The notes: generated by a model from the letters alone, not told the origin. A stretch of DNA of 64,000 nt from Pseudomonadales bacterium (GCA_022822135.1 JAJECH010000033.1:1-64000); one strand, 5' to 3'. Positions 1 through 9,345 are shown, counted from the stretch's first letter. Made by a program: numbers and translations.

Positions 1-1
1 C

Positions 2-322
2 GGCTTCAAGGGTCCGCTGATCGAGATGGACTTGCATCATCCGCCGACGGGACACTTTCACGGGAATCAACTGTATTACCTGTGTGGTCTGCTGGCGCAA
101 CAGCTGCTCACGTTCATGCAGTACCACATGTTGCCGACCAGCGCCCGCAACGGCGGGTTGCGCCCGTTGATCCGAGACGTGGTGCGGACCGTCGGCCGGT
201 TGACCCGGTCGGGTCGTCGCGTCGCGCTCCAGTTCACCAAGCGGTTACGATCCCAACGCTTCCGCTGGCTCGTGCACGCATGTAATGTGTACGACACCTG
301 GTGGAAGACCGCGCCCGGATGA
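2..322 (+). CDS. IS1380-like transposase, C-terminal fragment (cut by window edge)
   Basis: The frame is already open at base 2, so the gene begins before the window; about 106 C-terminal residues are visible, ending in TGA. The block starting GFKGPLIEMDLHH, the NQLYYLCGLLAQQLL helix and the basic tail TVGRLTRSGRRVALQ resemble the end of DDE transposases of the IS1380 (DDE group 1) type, where a short RSGRR-like segment precedes the stop. The DDE triad would lie upstream and cannot be checked. It borders a region full of broken genes, which fits insertion-driven decay. Family assignment is by pattern only. Confidence 0.6.
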   Translation, partial: GFKGPLIEMDLHHPPTGHFHGNQLYYLCGLLAQQLLTFMQYHMLPTSARNGGLRPLIRDVVRTVGRLTRSGRRVALQFTKRLRSQRFRWLVHACNVYDTWWKTAPG

Positions 323-740
323 CATCGACGACGCTGACACCAGCGTCGTTACCCAACCATCCTTGAACCACGTCGAGATGGCGGCCATGCCGCACGTCAG
401 GCGTTCACGTCAACGTGCAAAAACCATCACAAACGACACCGAAACTGCCGGTCGAACGACCTTTAATCTGACTTCTTGAGCATACGTCATGGATGGACGT
501 TACGAAAGACATTCGAATGCGCCATCTCAGTAGGATTTACGCACCGTTAATTTATTAAGCGGGAATTTTGGGTATATGGAGTTTTAGGCACCCTGAGACC
601 GTGAGTCAAGAGCAAGTAGCCAAATCCCCGCACGGAATAAGAGAAGCCCACTAGCAATTGCGGTGGAGAAGTATCGAGTCACTTCGATTTGTAGTACTGC
701 TAAGTTCGCGATCCCTTTCTGCCGTTACGTTAGTCGTAGT
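323..740. other. Intergenic region, no gene seen
   Basis: No convincing coding frame was found on either strand between the transposase end and the minus-strand genes that follow. The terminal inverted repeat of the IS1380-like element should lie in the first part of this stretch, but its partner end is outside the window, so it cannot be placed. Confidence 0.4.
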
Positions 741-1343
741 TCACCAATTTAAAGGCAAGAAGTCAGCGTCTACTAACCAATGACCTAGTAGCTCGAGACG
801 CTTACAGTACTCGACAGTGGTAATGTTCAAGTCACCGTACAGCTGGATCACTGTCTTCCCATTCTGCTTCAAATCCTCTCCCACATCAAAGTTCTCGGTC
901 GGGTCATACTGGCTAGTACGCATCGGATCGAGTACATCACGAGTCGGTTGCTTTCGCGAATTTCCCCTACGGATTGACTTGTAGTGGGAAAGCAACCGAT
1001 TTTTACGACCGAATACCTTCACCTCCCATTCGTCGTTCCGTACTTCAATGGTGAAAAAGTATGGTAAGGCAAGTCTCAGGTCTTGTGTAAATTGGTCGCG
1101 TAAGTCCACTACCTTATGGTCCAAAGTTAATTGCGCTTTGTTGCACACTTCAGCCACGGGTTCGGTGACCACTATTGCTCTGGCAGTAGTGAGACCGTCT
1201 GCTATTCCACGGTGTAAGCACGTATTTTGCAGATCCCAAAGGAGCGTTATATTTGAACGTGTGCTCAATCTCACCTTTTCCGATCTCTGATAACAGAGCA
1301 TATGTAGTGCCGACGTGATCGTCAGGGTCGGGATGATCGTCAT
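741..1343 (-). CDS. Hypothetical protein, possibly the shifted continuation of the next gene
   Basis: No family recognised. The frame overlaps the upstream 126-residue gene by almost 200 bases, so its first ~60 residues are probably not translated as read. From about residue 50 (ARAIVVTEPVAEV) onward the composition is protein-like, with a charged stretch (VRNDEWEVKVFGRKNR) and the hydrophobic end LLGHWLVDADFLPLNW. It is either a separate small gene starting at an internal GTG or the C-terminal part of the upstream gene after a frameshift near 1150-1200. The same-strand order 1976 to 741 suggests one transcript. Confidence 0.3.
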   Translation of the reverse strand: MTIIPTLTITSALHMLCYQRSEKVRLSTRSNITLLWDLQNTCLHRGIADGLTTARAIVVTEPVAEVCNKAQLTLDHKVVDLRDQFTQDLRLALPYFFTIEVRNDEWEVKVFGRKNRLLSHYKSIRRGNSRKQPTRDVLDPMRTSQYDPTENFDVGEDLKQNGKTVIQLYGDLNITTVEYCKRLELLGHWLVDADFLPLNW

Positions 1344-1530
1344 CGAACAAATCTATTCGTGCGCGATTGATAAACGGTATCGGTTTCACTACGTTCAGGG
1401 ACACAGCGTCGCCGTCGTTCATTCGTCCACGCCAACGGGTTGTTCCACTAACGACTAGGTGAGTTTCGTCAGATCCAGTGATATCCTCAGTGTCTATACA
1501 CATCAAAGATTTGAAATGAAGAGAAGCCAT
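1150..1530 (-). CDS. Hypothetical C2-like beta-sandwich protein
   Basis: The first ~100 residues carry a pattern seen in small beta-rich proteins: a hydrophobic strand ending in a cysteine (SLMCIDTEDITGSDETHL), the motif GSDE, and later an acidic DDDHPDPDDHVGT loop followed by alternating strands. The DD.VG loop could bind a metal. The function is unknown. The tail after KYVLT becomes Arg/Ser-rich and unlike the rest, suggesting a frameshift there into the overlapping frame of the preceding entry. The start ATG overlaps the upstream stop (TAATG), so translation is likely coupled to the secreted protein encoded upstream. Confidence 0.45.
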   Translation of the reverse strand: MASLHFKSLMCIDTEDITGSDETHLVVSGTTRWRGRMNDGDAVSLNVVKPIPFINRARIDLFDDDHPDPDDHVGTTYALLSEIGKGEIEHTFKYNAPLGSAKYVLTPWNSRRSHYCQSNSGHRTRG

Positions 1531-1976
1531 TACTTACCGTTCTCTTTTTCCTTAAGCTGAATGATCACCTCACCCCCAATCTTCAAGCCTTCCGTCTCAC
1601 CTTCGGGACCGGTTTCCGTAGCAATCGTTAATCCCGGATTCACGGTCACAGAGCCTATTTCGAGAGAAGGATCAGAAGAACTGATACTAATCTGACCTCC
1701 TGGGCGATCCTCAATCTTCAACTTCTCGAGCACGGACTCGAGAGTTCCAGGAGTGGATTCTGGGGAGTCAGTTTTTTGCAGATCTTGGGGTTCGATTTTG
1801 GAAAAAGCGAGTTTGTGTGCCGGTTCTTCAGAAGAACCCGCTCGATCTGATGGTTCCGAGGTAATCGCGTCGCGTGGTTCTTCATCACGCACGACGGCGT
1901 CTTTACCACCGGTACCGTTGGCCGCGGATTGAGAGCACCATATGAGAACAAGCACTGTGAGAACGTAACGATACAT
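1530..1976 (-). CDS. Secreted hypothetical protein
   Basis: I chose the ATG at 1976 because GGGAGGA lies just upstream and the protein then begins MYRYVLTVLVLIWCSQSAANG, a typical Sec signal peptide with an A-x-A-like cleavage site. The mature ~125 residues are acidic and Ser/Pro/Glu-rich with low-complexity spacing, ending in a short beta-rich segment (GLKIGGEVIIQLKEK). No domain is recognised. The stop overlaps the start of the downstream gene by one base, indicating an operon. A periplasmic or surface role is inferred from the signal peptide only. Confidence 0.6.
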   Translation of the reverse strand: MYRYVLTVLVLIWCSQSAANGTGGKDAVVRDEEPRDAITSEPSDRAGSSEEPAHKLAFSKIEPQDLQKTDSPESTPGTLESVLEKLKIEDRPGGQISISSSDPSLEIGSVTVNPGLTIATETGPEGETEGLKIGGEVIIQLKEKENGK

Positions 1977-2139
1977 ATGGGTCCTCCCGGGATTCTGAGG
2001 TGAATTTGGAATCGACGACCTTATCATATCCTAAGAATGACCTTGAACAGTATTCATGTTTTCCTTTCACGGTTGATTGGAGTAGTACGATCTCGGACGA
2101 CCTGAAGTAGATTCGAGCTGAATCAACAGACTCTTCGAG

Positions 2140-2343
2140 TCAAGGTCCCGGTCGTCGGTCCTCGTCGACGTTATCGCCAGATTCATCGATGCGACCGCAC
2201 AGCCAATCGAGCAATACTCCCAGCACCTCAGCGATCGCCAGAGTATTAGATACACCCTTCTCGAGGCGCATGACGGTGCCTTCGCAGAGACCGGCCTCCT
2301 GCGCGAGTTGAAGTCGAGTCTTACCTAAATCGATCGATCGCAC
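2140..2343 (-). CDS. XRE-family helix-turn-helix protein, small or decayed
   Basis: The frame encodes a Cro/CI-type helix-turn-helix: LGKTRLQLAQEAGLCEGTVM then RLEKGVSNTLAIAEVLGV. The annotated start is a GTG, but the homologous reading continues upstream without a stop through NENPSTLGERIAYVRSID, which matches the usual first helix of XRE domains. The true start is therefore probably further upstream (to about 2400) or has been lost. The C-terminus is a short acidic tail. Nearby genes are broken, so this may be a remnant regulator of a lost mobile element or restriction system. Confidence 0.45.
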   Translation of the reverse strand: MRSIDLGKTRLQLAQEAGLCEGTVMRLEKGVSNTLAIAEVLGVLLDWLCGRIDESGDNVDEDRRPGP

Positions 2344-2575
2344 GTAAGCGATTCGTTCGCCGAGGGTACTGGGATTTTCATTGACGAAGTACGTTCTGCG
2401 ACCGCGGCCGTGGTTGACGAAAATCCGCCCCTCCGAATCTTCTTACATGAACAAATATGCGAACGACACTACCTGAGTACTTCGCGAAGGATCGTGGAAC
2501 CGTACATGCACCATTGCTCAATCTCATCTCGAACCATGATCGCGGCGGGGACTCCTCTAAGTCCATCGCATCGAA

Positions 2576-2988
2576 CTACTCTCGATGCTTGGCAAATCCC
2601 GAACTCGCTTCCTGATTTCCGATCCGGCACTGGATCGCGAATAGCCAGAGATCCGCCAGATTGTCGGCGATCTTCATCTCAGATGTGCGGGTTGCCTCAT
2701 GACCAGTCCAACGATGTAAGGTCTCGGACTCTTCCTCGTCAATCGAACGTGCCAAGTACAGAGGAACCTGAAAAACACGAGGGATAAACCGATTTCGACT
2801 CGGATCCAGTTGCGTCGCGTCGACAGCATGGGCTCGAGTTCCGTGCAACTCTTGTCGTCGAGGTCCAAGGTCGCAAGCGTGAGCCGGGATTTGTACTTAG
2901 CGCTGAGAAATGCGACCGCGTTCAGAACGATCGCGATTAGGAAAAGAACGTTGATAAAGAGCGCGACGAACGCCACGATCGTCCGCAT
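2576..2988 (-). pseudogene. Probable frameshifted membrane protein
   Basis: From the ATG at 2988 (GGAA upstream) the frame gives one strong transmembrane helix (TIVAFVALFINVLFLIAIVL) followed by a polar stretch up to about 2810. There it degenerates, while a second frame continues protein-like (DPSRNRFIPRVFQVPLYLA, then an acidic segment) to 2576. Joining the two needs one frameshift near 2800. No family is recognised. A stand-alone small membrane protein is the alternative. Confidence 0.35.
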
Positions 2989-3083
2989 GTGCTGATTCCG
3001 TTACCGTAGGCGTGTTGGATGCCAAGGTTGGCCGGCGTCCGATCTACTGCGATGCCTCGAGCTGTCGTATCTACTTGAATGCC

Positions 3084-3452
3084 TCAATCAGCTTCGACGC
3101 GGTGGACGCCATCAAACGCGAAAAACAGTACTTCCTCGTAAATTACAGCATCGCGGGCGAGGTCTTTCTTTTCGATCAGATCCCTTAGGAACTTCAATTG
3201 CTTGGGGGACACGGCTTGTGGCATGCGATGCGAGGGGCGATCCGGTTCATCGGTGTCAGGGGCTTCGAGTTTGTCTTCGTCTTCGGTAGCAACGAGACCC
3301 GTGATGAGCGAGGACGCCTCGGCTTAGGACAGTTCCTTGCGCTCGAGGTGACCGCCTATTACTTCCTCGAATAGGATGTCATCGCTTTCTTCACCCTGTT
3401 TGAGCAGTCACTCGATGAGTTTCTCCTACGTATACGTAATCGAACCGGCCAT
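3084..3452 (-). pseudogene. Multiply interrupted remnant of a plasmid- or element-type protein
   Basis: Reading from the ATG at 3452 gives one long, protein-like frame that contains a TAG (codon 9), a TGA and a TAA, and ends at a TGA at 3084-3086. Between stops it reads EKLIE, LLKQGEESDDILFEE, SPKQLKFLRDLIEKKDLARD. The last segment resembles the 'K.L.FL..L...R.L' helix found at the C-terminus of some plasmid-borne proteins. Because all three stop types occur, this is decay and not recoding. It is divergent from the broken MobC-like gene next to it. Confidence 0.5.
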
Positions 3453-3511
3453 ATCGTTGTGAGGTATTGAAAAACCCCTAGTTGAATTGTTAGCGATAAA
3501 TATAGACTGAA

Positions 3512-3787
3512 ATGTCGACAACAGCGGAACGAATTAACGTCTACTTGAGCGAGGAAGATCACCCGCAAGTGGCGTAACGTGCAGCGCGCGCCGGTATCAA
3601 GCTAACAACGTACTTGAGAAGTATCGCGTGCGGCGTGCTGCCAAAGCTGAAGACGAAGGATTTCGTGCCTCACGGGATGGCGCTCGTCGCGAGTGAAATC
3701 GACATTGCAGCTCGCACGGCGAAGAAGAAACCGTCGAAAGATGCCTTACTCTCCGCCCGAGACCGGCTTCGAAGTCTGCTGAAGTAG
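3512..3787 (+). pseudogene. MobC-like ribbon-helix-helix gene with one in-frame TAA
   Basis: The ATG at 3512 opens a 91-codon frame interrupted only by TAA at 3575-3577 (codon 22). It reads AERINVYLSEEDHPQVA, stop, then RAARAGIKLTTYLRSIACG, and a basic tail ending LLSARDRLRSLLK. This is the ribbon-helix-helix pattern of MobC/relaxosome and related plasmid DNA-binding proteins: a beta strand R-x-N-V-Y-L, then helix 1, then 'A...GI.L..YLR..'. A single clean stop suggests recent inactivation. A 52-codon open frame (3807-3965) follows and another interrupted gene starts at 3956. It marks the remains of a mobilisable element. Confidence 0.55.
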
Positions 3788-3955
3788 CATCTCGGCGCTG
3801 CAACGGATGAATAGGACGTCTAACGTGCCTCGCGAGAGTATTTACAGCCGAAAAACGGACTCCGGTGTACGAGAAAGCGTGTTGGGGTTGGGTGGCTTAA
3901 TTTGGGCGATTTCGAGGTTATTTCGAGGCGAAATTGACAACGTGAAGATGTCGGC

Positions 3956-4369
3956 ATGCATGTGAGGATTGGGAATCAGCGTTATTTGTGCCTAAACCCC
4001 GGCATTTCAGCCGACCGATTAATGCCGGAAGAATCGCCGCCGTGGTGGTACGAAAGCGATAGCAACATCGCGCTGTAGATTAGCGAAGGTTTTGTACGCG
4101 TGGCGAAGCGGATCGATCTCGTGTTCGGCGTTAGCTTCACGACGCCGTCGACGAACCCAACGAACGCACCCACGATCAGCTTTCCGGACGGTAAGTTCGA
4201 GCGCCCCGCTTACGGTTACGTCGTTCGTTGGGATGGATCTAATGTCTGGAGCGTGTACATGTCATGGATCGGTGCCTTACGCGGTGGGAAACCACCGGTT
4301 TACATTGATGGCGGCAGGGTCGCATTCCGAGATGACGTAGCAGGGAAGACTGCAGTGGTGAGTTCCTAG
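3956..4369 (+). pseudogene. Hypothetical gene with one in-frame TAG
   Basis: From ATG at 3956 the frame runs 138 codons with a single TAG at 4076-4078. The N-terminal part reads VRIGNQRYLCLNPG...PEESPPWWYESD, and the part after the stop reads EGFVRVAKRIDLVFGVSF...DGKFERPAYGYVVRWDG. The two halves are in the same frame and both look like a compact beta-rich protein, so I treat them as one gene. No family recognised. It overlaps the small frame 3807-3965 and lies two frames downstream of the broken MobC-like gene, suggesting one former operon. Confidence 0.5.
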
Positions 4370-4472
4370 CTTATTTCGCGAGCGATACAAATCTCAGCTT
4401 GTTAGTCAGCTATACGTTTGGTTTTCTAGGATTAACGCCCTCGAATTCAAGAGGCAAGGAAAAATAAGTCTT

Positions 4473-5507
4473 ATGCAAACCTTTGAAACGCCGCGTGGCG
4501 AAGCTGGCTCGGATCAACTTATAGCGATGGAAGAGAGTATCCGGTCTCAACTTGAGCAAATGTTCGATCAGAAAGCGAAGAGAGATTCGATCGCTTTGGG
4601 GCTTAGTGGCAGACTCAGGTCGGACTTCGCCGATGAGAAGATACGTATTGATGCTCGGATTCGTGAATGCGAAGCGTTGATGACGTTTCATGCGGGTCGA
4701 GCGTTAGAACTCGCGTTGCACGTTCTCTACGCGAGAGGTACGAATCGGATACTCGGAAGAGAGTTCTGCGGTATGACGCAAGACCAGAAAGACCGAGTGG
4801 TCAAGGATCGAAAGTCTCATAGTCTGAGCAAGGTCTACCAATTGATACTCGAGGACGTTGCAGATGAAGATATCAAAATCGCTCTCGAAGATCGATACCA
4901 GAAGTCGCTTCACGAAGGGATGATTGACGTCACTATAGACGATGAGCTGAACTGTACTTTCTTAAATGGTGAAGACATTCCGTTTGGCGAAAGAGTCATG
5001 GGCGGGTTAGTAGACGGTACAGAAAAGACCTTTGATCAATCGGACGCGATCCGTTCAGTCTTTCCGAGAGTCGAAGAGTCGGGTTTTTCAAAAATGTCGT
5101 CAACTACGTTCGAGGAATTTCTCAAGAAGGCGGATTTGGTTTACTATGGCCAGAATAACGCAAGATGGGCACATTACACTGCACGAGACCACCAATATGG
5201 TCGTCAATACATAGTGGTTGGAACCAAGTTCTTTGCGCGTCTGGTTAAACGAATCACTGCACTTTCGGGTCAAGCTTGGGTGTGGGACGAGAAGCTTCTG
5301 AGACGGTTTATCGCGCGCCGTGAATACCTTCTCACAAAGCGTGTGGAAACCCTGTTGATGCAGAACTTCAGCGATGCAGTAGAACTACCGTCATTTAAAT
5401 CGGAAGATGAAGTGATCGAGCATCTAATCAGCCTTAAGGATGCGGTCAAAACGCCAGAGACTGCGTTGAATTTGACACACCAGAAGTGGATGTTCAACAC
5501 GCGTTAA
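4473..5507 (+). CDS. Hypothetical protein with a HEPN-like helical pattern
   Basis: This is an intact 344-residue soluble protein without signal peptide or transmembrane segment. Residues ~60-130 show a pattern reminiscent of HEPN helical bundles: a helix RECEALMTFHAGRALELALH (which contains R-x6-H, R76 to H83) followed by SHSLSKVYQLI, like the second HEPN helix 'H.L..LY..L'. The C-terminal half (about 215-344) is a separate region with aromatic residues (DLVYYGQNNARWAHYTARDH). HEPN families are often RNases or their regulators in defence systems, but the match here is by pattern only. Neighbours are an Mrr-type nuclease and broken genes. Confidence 0.55.
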   Translation: MQTFETPRGEAGSDQLIAMEESIRSQLEQMFDQKAKRDSIALGLSGRLRSDFADEKIRIDARIRECEALMTFHAGRALELALHVLYARGTNRILGREFCGMTQDQKDRVVKDRKSHSLSKVYQLILEDVADEDIKIALEDRYQKSLHEGMIDVTIDDELNCTFLNGEDIPFGERVMGGLVDGTEKTFDQSDAIRSVFPRVEESGFSKMSSTTFEEFLKKADLVYYGQNNARWAHYTARDHQYGRQYIVVGTKFFARLVKRITALSGQAWVWDEKLLRRFIARREYLLTKRVETLLMQNFSDAVELPSFKSEDEVIEHLISLKDAVKTPETALNLTHQKWMFNTR

Positions 5508-5840
5508 TTTCGTCACCCGAATTTGACGGATCTCTTCAGTCACGTGAGTCGAGCTCGTCGATAAGCTACGTTAGAGGAATCTTGTTCAACACGTCGCGCA
5601 GGCGAACATGCGGCGCTCGTCGCGGCGTCATCGACACAATGCTGATCAGTGCGTTTCGCAGCGCCACGTTGCGCACATCAACGGGACGAACCAGGAAGCG
5701 TAGACGGATAGGTTTCTCGATGGAATTCATAACGCGGATCCGGAATAGACAAAACCGTAACTTTAGGCAGATCTGCGGCGTGAAACAATTGAGGTTTCGC
5801 GCGATTGCACATCTGATGAGATCACGCGCAAAGATTGTGC
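5508..5840. other. Intergenic, no gene supported
   Basis: Both strands are open for about 100 codons here, but the readings are Arg/Thr-rich and look like mirror images of each other. No start with a good ribosome binding site and no recognisable motif was seen. Confidence 0.35.
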
Positions 5841-6629
5841 TTAATCGCGCTTGAGTTCGCTCACGTTCTGACAACGCGGGTACGCTGAACAACCGTAGAA
5901 CGACGTTCCTTTGTGTCGACCGCGGTCTGCGGTGCGAATCACAAGATCGGACCCGCAGCGAGGACAGCTTTGGGTTGTCGAGTCTGCAAGAACCTCGGCC
6001 GAGATCGCCTTCGTCGTTTCGAGTTGGTCGTGTAGCATGTGGAGTAAGCGGTCGCCGTCGATGAGTTCGATCGGCACACCTTCAGCGAATGCTCGTGCCT
6101 CGTTCGTGAACATGCTGGAGGTGATCACGATTCCGCCCGTCGCACCTTCAGCGGCAACGATCCCGAGAAGCTCTCGTACAGGTTTGACACCGACATTCAT
6201 ATGCTGCCAGTATTTACACTGTATGAGAAAACGTTCTCTGTTTGCGTTGGCGATCCTTACATCAACGCCACCGTCCGGTCCTTTCTCAAGCTGACGGTGT
6301 ACGCGGTAGTCTAACTTACGGTAGTAAGACTCAATCAGCTCTTCGAAGGTGCGCCAGTCCATGTCGCGGAGCGCTTCTTTGGTCCTGGTGTGCGTGACCA
6401 GGGTACGACCGCGTATTTTTCGTTCTGCTGGCAATCCAGCGGGGACGAGGAACAGGACGGCGAACCATGAGCCGAAGCGACACACGGTGTCGACGATCCC
6501 CCCGAACATCGCGAAATCAATCGGAAGGATCGGAATAACGTGACCGACCACGACATAGAACACGACGCCGAGGATGATGCTCACCCACCACGGCATCTCC
6601 ACCAAATCGGTAAAGAACTCTTCCAACAT
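5841..6629 (-). CDS. Membrane-anchored Mrr-type restriction endonuclease with C-terminal zinc finger
   Basis: 262 residues. Two transmembrane helices at about 13-36 and 42-65 are followed by an Mrr_cat (PD-(D/E)xK) nuclease at about 88-195. Visible elements are DWRTFEELIESYYRKL (E97/E98 in the first helix), KGPDGGVDVRI with catalytic D123, and the QCK motif with Q137 and K139, then VGVKPVRELLGIVAAEGA. A topoisomerase-type zinc finger closes the protein (C222, C225, C247, C253). Mrr-like proteins cut modified or foreign DNA; membrane-anchored versions are common in proteobacteria. All catalytic positions look intact. The context of HEPN-like and lipase genes suggests a defence cluster, but a housekeeping role cannot be excluded. 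Confidence 0.85.
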   Translation of the reverse strand: MLEEFFTDLVEMPWWVSIILGVVFYVVVGHVIPILPIDFAMFGGIVDTVCRFGSWFAVLFLVPAGLPAERKIRGRTLVTHTRTKEALRDMDWRTFEELIESYYRKLDYRVHRQLEKGPDGGVDVRIANANRERFLIQCKYWQHMNVGVKPVRELLGIVAAEGATGGIVITSSMFTNEARAFAEGVPIELIDGDRLLHMLHDQLETTKAISAEVLADSTTQSCPRCGSDLVIRTADRGRHKGTSFYGCSAYPRCQNVSELKRD

Positions 6630-7340
6630 CGTCTTTTGAGCTATTCGAAAGTTCCTTTCAAAAATTCGTTAAAACACGACGGATCGTACATGGTGAATGC
6701 TTGCGACGTGTACTTCGCCAAGCCCTATCCGCTCGTGGAAGCGCGGCACAAACGCGAACCTTAACGATGAACGGAGGTGCATACATCCCTAAGGTAAACC
6801 CCTCGCTGACGTCATGCGCGCCGTCATGGCGTACTACACCGGTACCGTCAACCATGCCACCACAGAATTCTCGCGTAGAAGCACGCCGCGCAACGTTTCG
6901 AACACGAACGTGTTCGCCAACTCGAATAACCCATACACGCATATCGGTATAGTTGCTACGTTGAGCCACGGACGGCTCGCTCGCAAATCGACTAAAAACG
7001 ATCATTCGTCGAACGCACATTCACCGAATCAAACTCTAGCTAATGTGTATTTCTCAAACTCCCAAAGTGTTGCGTTTCGAAATTAAACTGCGGCATTACC
7101 TCAGTTATTTCAACGAACACACTATGTGTGGGTACTTCTAGTTAACGATCGCTATAACGACCAGGTCTGCTTGGTGGGAACGCGTAAACCACCGAGACAC
7201 ACTTACGATCTGTTGCGAGATCACATTTTTGAAGTGACATAGATTGCTCAATCCCACGATCGATTCGGCGCGTGTACATACCGGCCATTCGTGGTTCCAA
7301 TTGACTTCCTATATCTGTTGCCTCTAATCCTTGCCGGGTA
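6630..7340. other. Long intergenic region, possibly decayed coding sequence
   Basis: No intact gene is supported. On the minus strand around 6990-6830 a third frame reads LNVATIPICVYGLFELAN and LRGVLLRENSVVAWLTVPV before a TAG. It looks like part of a membrane protein but has no start and is interrupted. Open frames on the plus strand over the same bases are Asn/Ser/Thr-rich and unconvincing. Confidence 0.3.
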
Positions 7341-8534
7341 TCAGGGCGTTTCCGTTGATTCACGATCCTCTGTTTGCGCCTGTGAAGACATTTCTCGGAG
7401 TCCTGCGATACCGCGAATGTCTTTTTTTATTTCATTATCTGACAACCACACGTCGAATTCCAAGCCTCTCAACGCAGGCGGACGATACTCAGGTACCGCG
7501 TCAAAACGACTTTTGACCGAGTGGTGTACCAACGGTCGTATTACCTCTATACGTACGGGGTTGTCGTTTTCCCGTACACAGACCCTTCGTATTCGCTTGC
7601 TGTAGAGACTTCCCATCCCTTCAGTATGTAAGTGTGAGATGCCATTGAAGTTTTCATGTATGAGAATGTCATCGACATCGAGCATTTTCAACACGTCCCC
7701 TTGCGAGTTAAGCAGATTTCTAATCTCACTCGCATTAGATTTCTTAATGGAAATATCCACTCCAGAATTTTTGCATCGATCGATCATGAATTGAAGAGCG
7801 ATGTCGGACAGGCCGTCATGCCAATACCCACCTCCAATATCACTATGCACACCAGGAAACCAGATCTCCTCGATTCTTTCCGGACACTTAAGGTCTCGAT
7901 TCATTTGCGTAGGCTCAAAAGCGATTCGATCTTCATCGAGTGACAGAATGTGTACCGCGTGACCTACGCGGTCGTGAACCGTTCCGTTTTCGAATACGAC
8001 ATCCGATCTTATAGTCTCACCTTTTCGGTGAATCCCGTCCATCGCGGCGACCGTATCGAACACACCAAGAAACGAAATGTTGAGATCTTCGTGCCCACTT
8101 AGTAGCATGCTCGCAAACTTTCGCGCCAGTGCGGCACCTCGACTAAATCCAAATAGCACTATTTCGTCATGCTTCTTTGGTTCTGACAGCTCTAAGTCTG
8201 CCATCGCTTGGTTCAGAATACGTCGCGCATCACCCCACCTGGGTGCGAGTGCACTGTTTACGACCCCCGACACTTTCGACACTAACCAACCAACTAACGG
8301 TATTTCTTCCCCGTTTTCACGTGTTCCGATGCCGTTGTAGTAGTAAGTCTTCTGCTGTTTGCCCTTTGGTGTAAGAGTGTCCGTCCTATCCTCACCTTCT
8401 AACCCACCGCCCATTAGGATGTGTAATTTCAGGACATTGCTGATGCTCTCATCGTGCTCAAAACCTTCTGCGTCGGTAGGTTCGTTTCCGGTGCCATCAA
8501 AACTAAACACCAAAGTCCGTGAGTCATTCGACAT
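7341..8534 (-). CDS. DUF2235 alpha/beta hydrolase (Tle1-like phospholipase)
   Basis: 397 residues, no signal peptide. The N-terminus LVFSFDGTGNEPTD carries the DGTGN signature of DUF2235. The nucleophile elbow is GFSRG (S131), the acid is in SFLGVFDTVA (D160) and the histidine is in WFPGVHSDIGGGYW (H230), so the triad is complete. The family includes the type VI secretion phospholipase effectors Tle1, as well as stand-alone hydrolases of unknown role. No VgrG, PAAR or immunity-like gene is adjacent, so the T6SS reading is unsupported. A broken gene lies just upstream, then a membrane coiled-coil protein on the same strand. A membrane-attacking toxin or defence effector is a reasonable inference. 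Confidence 0.8.
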   Translation of the reverse strand: MSNDSRTLVFSFDGTGNEPTDAEGFEHDESISNVLKLHILMGGGLEGEDRTDTLTPKGKQQKTYYYNGIGTRENGEEIPLVGWLVSKVSGVVNSALAPRWGDARRILNQAMADLELSEPKKHDEIVLFGFSRGAALARKFASMLLSGHEDLNISFLGVFDTVAAMDGIHRKGETIRSDVVFENGTVHDRVGHAVHILSLDEDRIAFEPTQMNRDLKCPERIEEIWFPGVHSDIGGGYWHDGLSDIALQFMIDRCKNSGVDISIKKSNASEIRNLLNSQGDVLKMLDVDDILIHENFNGISHLHTEGMGSLYSKRIRRVCVRENDNPVRIEVIRPLVHHSVKSRFDAVPEYRPPALRGLEFDVWLSDNEIKKDIRGIAGLREMSSQAQTEDRESTETP

Positions 8535-8617
8535 ATTGGATTCCTTCGTCGGTTGTAAAGTGTCGTCGTTTACTGTCTTTCAGACGCTCATAAACATACC
8601 ATACCCAACAAGAATCT

Positions 8618-8860
8618 TCACTCCGAATAGACTTGAATATCTGTTCCTGCCTTCGCCTTGCTTTGGATCATGTCATCGAGACGAGTACGGAATTCGACAT
8701 CCACGTTTGCAGGGCACACTATCAAAAAACGAGACCTAAAGTTGGTGCTGCCGAACGTCCTATCTTGTTGATCACCAACCGCATCGTCTCGCCGTTAGAC
8801 GGTATGTAGATTCGCGGTCAATCTCCCCTTTCGAGTCGCCGCCCTTGCTAATCATCTCGC
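8618..8860 (-). pseudogene. Frameshifted remnant upstream of the DUF2235 gene
   Basis: On the minus strand a frame reads GGDSKGEIDRESTYRLT and then, one base shifted, DDAVGDQQDRTFGSTNFRSR followed by FLIVCPANVDVEFRTRLDDM and a natural-looking end QVYSE before TGA. No start or family is recognised. The segments are too protein-like in composition to be chance shadow, so I interpret this as a small gene disabled by a frameshift, formerly in line with the lipase gene. Confidence 0.3.
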
Positions 8861-9264
8861 AACACGAGTTAAGCCGCCGTCTCGTAGAGGCGGGTACTGT
8901 AACGGATTTCCTTTATGCATGAATGAGCTTCTAATTCGACAGTGTACTTGTGTCATGTGTTGCAACGAGATCTGGTGCGTTCATCGACGTGCTCTGTGTA
9001 AGCAGAATTTCGAAGCTGGCCAACAGACTATTAATCCTCGTACCTCATTACCTATATCTAGTGAGACTTACTTCGCTGGGGTGTTGAAATTCAAGACGAG
9101 GAACGTTCTCCTCTCACGAAATGGTGTGCTCAGTTCTGTGACGATAAATTAGTGGTTAGCCGTTCATTCAGTACAGTTGTTCCGCGTTTCCGTCCTGTCG
9201 TGCAAACTTATGTAATCCACTTTGTCTCGTTGGTTGCGATGGAAGGGTGACGACTATAAGAACC
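8861..9264. other. Intergenic, nothing identified
   Basis: One plus-strand frame of 77 codons exists (8919-9152) but has no motif, no good ribosome binding site and a composition unlike the neighbouring proteins. No repeats or hairpins stand out. Confidence 0.35.
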
Positions 9265-9345
9265 CTAAGCAGGATCTTCGGTGTCTGGGGCTTCACCCAA
9301 CTTCTGAAACGCTTTCCGTACGTGAATCTCCGCGTCAATAGGAAT

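Noticed and set aside
3084-3452. In-frame TGA codons here as further selenocysteine sites
   Set aside because: The same frame also contains TAG and TAA, and no CxxU/CxxC context or SECIS-like hairpin surrounds the TGA, so plain decay explains it.
6658-7086. Overlapping 90-120 codon frames on both strands
   Set aside because: They mirror each other, have biased compositions and no initiation signals; a weak membrane-like third frame is equally likely.
7341-8534. Type VI secretion effector locus
   Set aside because: The lipase fits the Tle1 family, but no VgrG, PAAR, Hcp, adaptor or immunity-like gene is nearby.
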